Shown here: positions 60,734-64,000 of the stretch, one piece after another
Numbering within the stretch: position 1 is the first letter of the stretch
How the letters are laid out: each line of letters starts with the position of its first letter
Source of the DNA: Paenibacillus sp. DCT19
Lineage (GTDB): Bacteria > Bacillota > Bacilli > Paenibacillales > Paenibacillaceae
Direction of reading: 5' to 3'
Length of the DNA: 64,000 nt
Assembly: GCF_003268635.1 (NCBI RefSeq)
Contig: NZ_CP029639.1
Location: 5,405,501 to 5,469,500 of the forward strand
Notes under the pieces: generated by a model
What the model was told of the DNA's origin: nothing
The model's database searches: none
Seen by the model: only the letters and a program-made list of their open reading frames with translations
Made by a program: the position numbers and the translations under genes

Positions 60734-62023
60734 TTATTTAATTTGAATCCTTACTTCGTTTTCACAAACAACACTACCATTACGGTACACACGACAAATC
60801 ATCCTATGACCACCTCTGTATGCGGTGTTCTCTGTTACGCTGACTCCTTCAGATACATGCCCTAGATCATCCAGTTCAACACATTCATCACCGTTATTTC
60901 TTACTTCCCACTCAATTCTTGAAAAATCAAATATATTGGGCTTGGCAGTAAAGCGTATACTCTTCCCTTTCGGAATAGGACCTAACACTTCATTAAGAGG
61001 TATATATTGACCTGGATGCCATTCTACCATCGCTACAATGGTTACAGAGTAGTTTCCATACATTCTTTTTGATAGTATAGTCCGATTTTCAGCAGACTCT
61101 GTAATAAGTTCACCCCAATAATTATGATTGAAAAATTCTTTCCATGCATTTAAAGCTTCCTTTTCAGTACATACAGTTTTAAACAACACATCAAGCTTAC
61201 TTATGTAACTTTTTAAACGAGTATACAGATTTTTGACTTTCTGATGGTCTTTTGCATTAAACAACAGGCTTGTTTCATTGTTAGTTGGATTATATACTTC
61301 TTTGTTTTCTTCAAGTCGATCTCGTATTTTTGTGATTGTGTAGTAGAAGGTCTCATCAATTCTATCTTTAGACTCTATACACTCTTCAACAAGTACAGAT
61401 TGAATCAATCCACCTGGCATTGACCAACCACTTTTTGATTTACAAAACATTTTTAGTAATCGAACAACAATACGAACATTCCCGTTATTATCTTTGTTAC
61501 TCTTATTGAACCAGTTTGTAATTACTTCTGGATCACGGTTCCGCCATTCACTTCCACAGTGTTCATACACATTATTTCCATCTTCATCCTCTGATTTACG
61601 GTACACTGCAAAGTCAATGTGGTATCCACTCGCGTATTCAATACGAACGCAATTAGTCTTCGCCTCTGGTTCAGTTTTAAACCTTTTACATTTTCTTTTT
61701 AGTGCATCAACTATAATATTTTTTGCTGCTGTCGTTCCGCCAGGAAGATCATCTTTGTTAAAAATAATAGCTACATCAATATCATATTCATTTTCCTCAT
61801 TTTGTACGATTGTACTCATAGCCATACTACCCTGAACTTTATGATTAGTTAGCTTATAATCTGAATTGTTATCTGTATTATATTCAGTTAAACCAGATTC
61901 CAACCTCTCTATATTTAGGTTTTTCTTTTCCCTTAAATTCGTTTGTTCAGCGGCAGAGAGCACGACATGATCATCATAGAATTCTTTAAATTTTGAGCTA
62001 GCATTATACATACTTGTGGACAT
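60734..62023 (-). CDS. CBASS CD-NTase (cyclic oligonucleotide synthase) with C-terminal sensor domain
   Basis: A 429-residue nucleotidyltransferase. The polymerase-beta-type core has the GS motif at 65-66 (VQGSMAMST), the metal-binding pair D81/D83 (EYDIDVAIIF) and a third acidic residue D137 (YHIDFAVY), all intact. The C-terminal 90 residues (IRFTAKPNIFDFSRIEWEV, HVSEGVSVTENTAYRGGHRM, VYRNGSVVCENEV) match my memory of the AGS-C sensor domain found after such enzymes. It would make a cyclic di- or trinucleotide when phage is sensed. It starts 14 bases after the SAVED gene, following AAAGGGG. Confidence 0.88.
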   Translation of the reverse strand: MSTSMYNASSKFKEFYDDHVVLSAAEQTNLREKKNLNIERLESGLTEYNTDNNSDYKLTNHKVQGSMAMSTIVQNEENEYDIDVAIIFNKDDLPGGTTAAKNIIVDALKRKCKRFKTEPEAKTNCVRIEYASGYHIDFAVYRKSEDEDGNNVYEHCGSEWRNRDPEVITNWFNKSNKDNNGNVRIVVRLLKMFCKSKSGWSMPGGLIQSVLVEECIESKDRIDETFYYTITKIRDRLEENKEVYNPTNNETSLLFNAKDHQKVKNLYTRLKSYISKLDVLFKTVCTEKEALNAWKEFFNHNYWGELITESAENRTILSKRMYGNYSVTIVAMVEWHPGQYIPLNEVLGPIPKGKSIRFTAKPNIFDFSRIEWEVRNNGDECVELDDLGHVSEGVSVTENTAYRGGHRMICRVYRNGSVVCENEVRIQIK

Positions 62024-62037
62024 AGAAGTTCCCCTTT

Positions 62038-63111
62038 CTAAGATTGTACGTATTTGCCTTGCTGATCTCCATTAATAATTATCCCCCATGGATATTTCGG
62101 CTCAGATTGTGTGTTGTATTGATAGCTAATAACCATAGGAATACGTGTGTCCTCAATCAATTGACCAAGCTCAAATGCAAAGCAGCTTTGAGATGAAATA
62201 ATAAGATGAATTTTATTTAGATGCGAAATTTTCTCATTTGCATCTATCAATAAATCATATGTAGTCTTCACATATGATTTCAACTGTTCTTTGTATTTAA
62301 TTATATTATCATCTGGATTAGTTACAGATAGAAAAACGTGGGGACAAGTAAACTGAGCTAATTGATCGTTGTTGATTGAAGCTGTTATGCTAATTGCAAT
62401 AGCAATTTCATTACAGTTTGCTGATCGTAGACGAGAAATGGCATCATTTTGAACTAGTGTTAATCTTGGAAATCTCCTCTTTGAGGTAAGTCTGTAGTAA
62501 ACTTGTTGAAACTTATTGTACTCGAAATACTCATTCATGACTGAACGATTGAAGAACTTTCCCGCCAACAAAACAAACGGAATTGCTGCAATCCCAGTAT
62601 ATCCCCGTTTTTTATCTTTGCTTTCTTGTTTAAACACTTCGACTTTGTACTTTATTTCTTGAATGATTTCACTGGCTACCTTACTACTCATCTTTCTATT
62701 ATACAAACGGACAAAATCAACCTCCTTTTCTTTGAACTGAAAAGGATTCAACCCTACCTCTTTATGATGATTGTCAATTCTACGATCATGGGACATACCA
62801 TTTAGATTTAAAATATACATCTTGTTTTTACTATGTAACATGAGAAATAATCCTAACGCCAATAAAATAAATCCGGATATTAATTGGGCATAATTCGTAC
62901 CTACATCTTTGTGGCTCAGAAAAGCAAATATTTTATCATCTAATGTACCGAATGAAGTTGCAATAACCTCAGCTGCAAACATGATGATAACATATGCGAT
63001 ACCTTCCTCATGTTGATGATTCTTAAAGTGTCTTACCACGAAAATGATGCCTATAATAAGTAAAACTGCCATTACACCTACAGTGATCATAGTGCTCGTA
63101 CTTATAGTCAA
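62038..63111 (-). CDS. Membrane-anchored SAVED-domain CBASS effector
   Basis: A 357-residue protein. The N-terminal 95 residues hold three membrane helices (about 8-27, 38-55 and 74-93). The rest is cytoplasmic and ends in a SAVED-type domain: EIAIAISITASINNDQL, KIHLIISSQSCFAFELGQLI and VISYQYNTQSEPKYPWGIIING. SAVED domains bind the cyclic nucleotide made by the partner CD-NTase, and TM-SAVED proteins are thought to damage the membrane and stop phage growth. The TTG start lies 6 bases after AAAGGAGGG. First gene of the operon. Confidence 0.82.
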   Translation of the reverse strand: MTISTSTMITVGVMAVLLIIGIIFVVRHFKNHQHEEGIAYVIIMFAAEVIATSFGTLDDKIFAFLSHKDVGTNYAQLISGFILLALGLFLMLHSKNKMYILNLNGMSHDRRIDNHHKEVGLNPFQFKEKEVDFVRLYNRKMSSKVASEIIQEIKYKVEVFKQESKDKKRGYTGIAAIPFVLLAGKFFNRSVMNEYFEYNKFQQVYYRLTSKRRFPRLTLVQNDAISRLRSANCNEIAIAISITASINNDQLAQFTCPHVFLSVTNPDDNIIKYKEQLKSYVKTTYDLLIDANEKISHLNKIHLIISSQSCFAFELGQLIEDTRIPMVISYQYNTQSEPKYPWGIIINGDQQGKYVQS

Positions 63112-63129
63112 ATAATCCCTCCTTTCTAA

Positions 63130-63145
63130 CTCTCTCGATTATATC
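63130..63145 (-). promoter_or_regulatory. Promoter -10 region of the CBASS operon
   Basis: On the reverse strand TGATATAAT (extended -10, TATAAT at 63141-63136) lies about 25 bases before the SAVED gene start. No good -35 is seen, which fits an extended -10 promoter. Confidence 0.55.
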
Positions 63146-63361
63146 ACTAACCCGTTAACATAGCTCTTTGAGGAGCCAAATTAAATGAAGGGGTTTACGC
63201 AATACTCTGTTAAAAAGTATCCTCAAGAGGAATTTAAATCTTTATAAATTTACACTCCTTAAACTTGATATAAATGAATTGTGTCCTTGTCGGTGAACGA
63301 ACATTAGCAGTAGCTAATTGAAACGAGTGAACTACACCATCACATGAAACTAAATTTCTTA
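63146..63361. other. Intergenic region upstream of CBASS
   Basis: About 215 AT-rich bases. No gene or clear structure is visible. Confidence 0.4.
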
Positions 63362-63735
63362 TCACTCTGTTTTCCCCCATTTTCCACGTATGCTCTCTGC
63401 CTCTTTAACCATTCTGTCTATTAAGTGGGAGACAGTTGGAATATCGCAGATCATGCCGGTCACTTGGCCTGCCCAGCCGAAGCCTTCTTCTTTGTGACCA
63501 TCATAAATCCATCGCTTATTAGCTTCGCCACTTATACTGTCTTTCAGCGCATCATAGATAGGTGTCGCACGTTCAATAGCGAGTATGTTATCACTGTAAC
63601 TGCTGCGTAATACCCTGCCAGGGGAGCCGATAGAATGTTTGATCACAGCCGTATCTGACTCTGAACTTTCTACTAGAGCCATCTTATAAGATGTGGGTGC
63701 ATCAACACATTCCTGGGTTCCTTCCAGAATTATTA
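63362..63735 (-). pseudogene. Nitronate monooxygenase, C-terminal remnant
   Basis: The reverse strand encodes the C-terminal third of a nitronate monooxygenase (2-nitropropane dioxygenase family). ILEGTQECVDAP, HSIGSPGRVLR, ANKRWIYDGH and EEGFGWAGQVTGMI are recognisable. The FMN-binding N-terminal two-thirds are absent: homology fades near 63735 and a stop and a terminator lie further upstream. It is therefore a truncated relic. It marks the right-hand edge of the CBASS island. Confidence 0.7.
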
Positions 63736-64000
63736 TTATTCAAGATGTTATCAATTTTTTCAAAATAGGGGTTTCGGAAAAACGGAATGTACTTCTCCAT
63801 TGAGTGCTTTTGAACCAACTTATGGATATGAACATATTTAACATTTTAAGAAAAAAGAGCCTAAATCCAAGGCTCTTTCCTAACATCAAGCAAACTTCAT
63901 ATACAATAATGAAGATTGTAGGATATTGCATGTCCATAGGATGTAATTAACTATCTACTGTTTCTCTTCAAACTAGAAATTCATCTTTAAAAAGTAATTG
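63736..64000. other. Window end, no gene called
   Basis: About 265 AT-rich bases with one terminator hairpin (63850-63880). No open frame here is convincing; part of a gene beyond the window may end close to the edge. Confidence 0.35.
63850..63880 (-). terminator. Terminator of a gene beyond the window
   Basis: On the reverse strand AAAGAGCC and GGCTCTTT pair around TTGGATTTA and are followed by TTT. It presumably ends a minus-strand gene lying to the right of the window. Confidence 0.75.

Noticed and set aside
60590..60865. 91-codon plus-strand open frame over the CBASS terminator
   Set aside because: It is antisense to the CD-NTase gene and the terminator, with no ribosome site.
63740..63937. 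65-codon reverse open frame at the window end
   Set aside because: It crosses the terminator hairpin at 63850-63880 and has no ribosome site.

Overview
The window reads as chromosomal DNA of an endospore-forming Firmicute, most likely a Paenibacillus. The reasons are two alpha/beta-type small acid-soluble spore proteins, the sporulation proteins YlbJ, YunB and a LytH-like peptidase, a T-box leader before trpS, AGGAGG-type ribosome sites with many TTG/GTG starts, and gene neighbourhoods like those of Bacillus subtilis (pepF/trHb/nadK and yutD/lipA/lytH/yunB). No rRNA or tRNA gene and no CRISPR array was seen.

Layout. 1-5.2 kb: DUF456 and HAD genes, then a manganese-type ABC importer (mntABCD) behind an MntR-like operator. 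5.3-9.5 kb: tandem class B penicillin-binding proteins. 9.6-34 kb: mostly core genes: CvpA-transglutaminase fusion, MFS pump, Toprim protein, SCO1, YfhP-like protein, two SASPs with matching sigma-G promoters, T-box-trpS, aldose epimerase, pepF, YycC, DUF2225, truncated haemoglobin, YlbJ, NAD kinase, YutD, LipA, LytH, YunB, Gnd, Zwf and an HxlR regulator.

34-42.7 kb is accessory. It holds seven co-oriented small genes that resemble an orphan immunity array (barstar and SUKH members are recognisable), an ECF sigma/anti-sigma pair, a frameshifted gene, and a mosaic of duplicated scraps: pieces of the lsa-type gene found complete at 56.9 kb and of the ECF sigma gene at 39 kb. 42.8-51.2 kb is a coherent envelope-defence island: MprF, PAP2 phosphatase, a histidine-kinase-like protein lacking its phospho-acceptor His, DedA, two PmtA-like methyltransferases and an OmpR/VanS-type two-component system. 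A conserved tandem TTYAGA promoter box precedes both mprF and dedA. I infer one CAMP-sensing, lipid-remodelling regulon.

51.2-56.2 kb is a redox/SDR cluster with a TetR regulator and palindromic operators. 56.3-58.4 kb is an Lsa-type ABC-F ribosome-protection gene with a leader and attenuator. 58.6-63.1 kb is AT-rich and carries a cyclic-oligonucleotide anti-phage (CBASS) module: a membrane-anchored SAVED effector and a CD-NTase with a probable AGS-C sensor, followed after a terminator by an unrecognised 616-residue protein. A nitronate monooxygenase remnant lies at the far edge.

Three genes (HAD, mntD and the gene at 39.7-40.3 kb) are each broken by loss of one G in a G run. This looks more like homopolymer error in the assembly than biology. 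All family assignments were made by reading motifs, with no database search.
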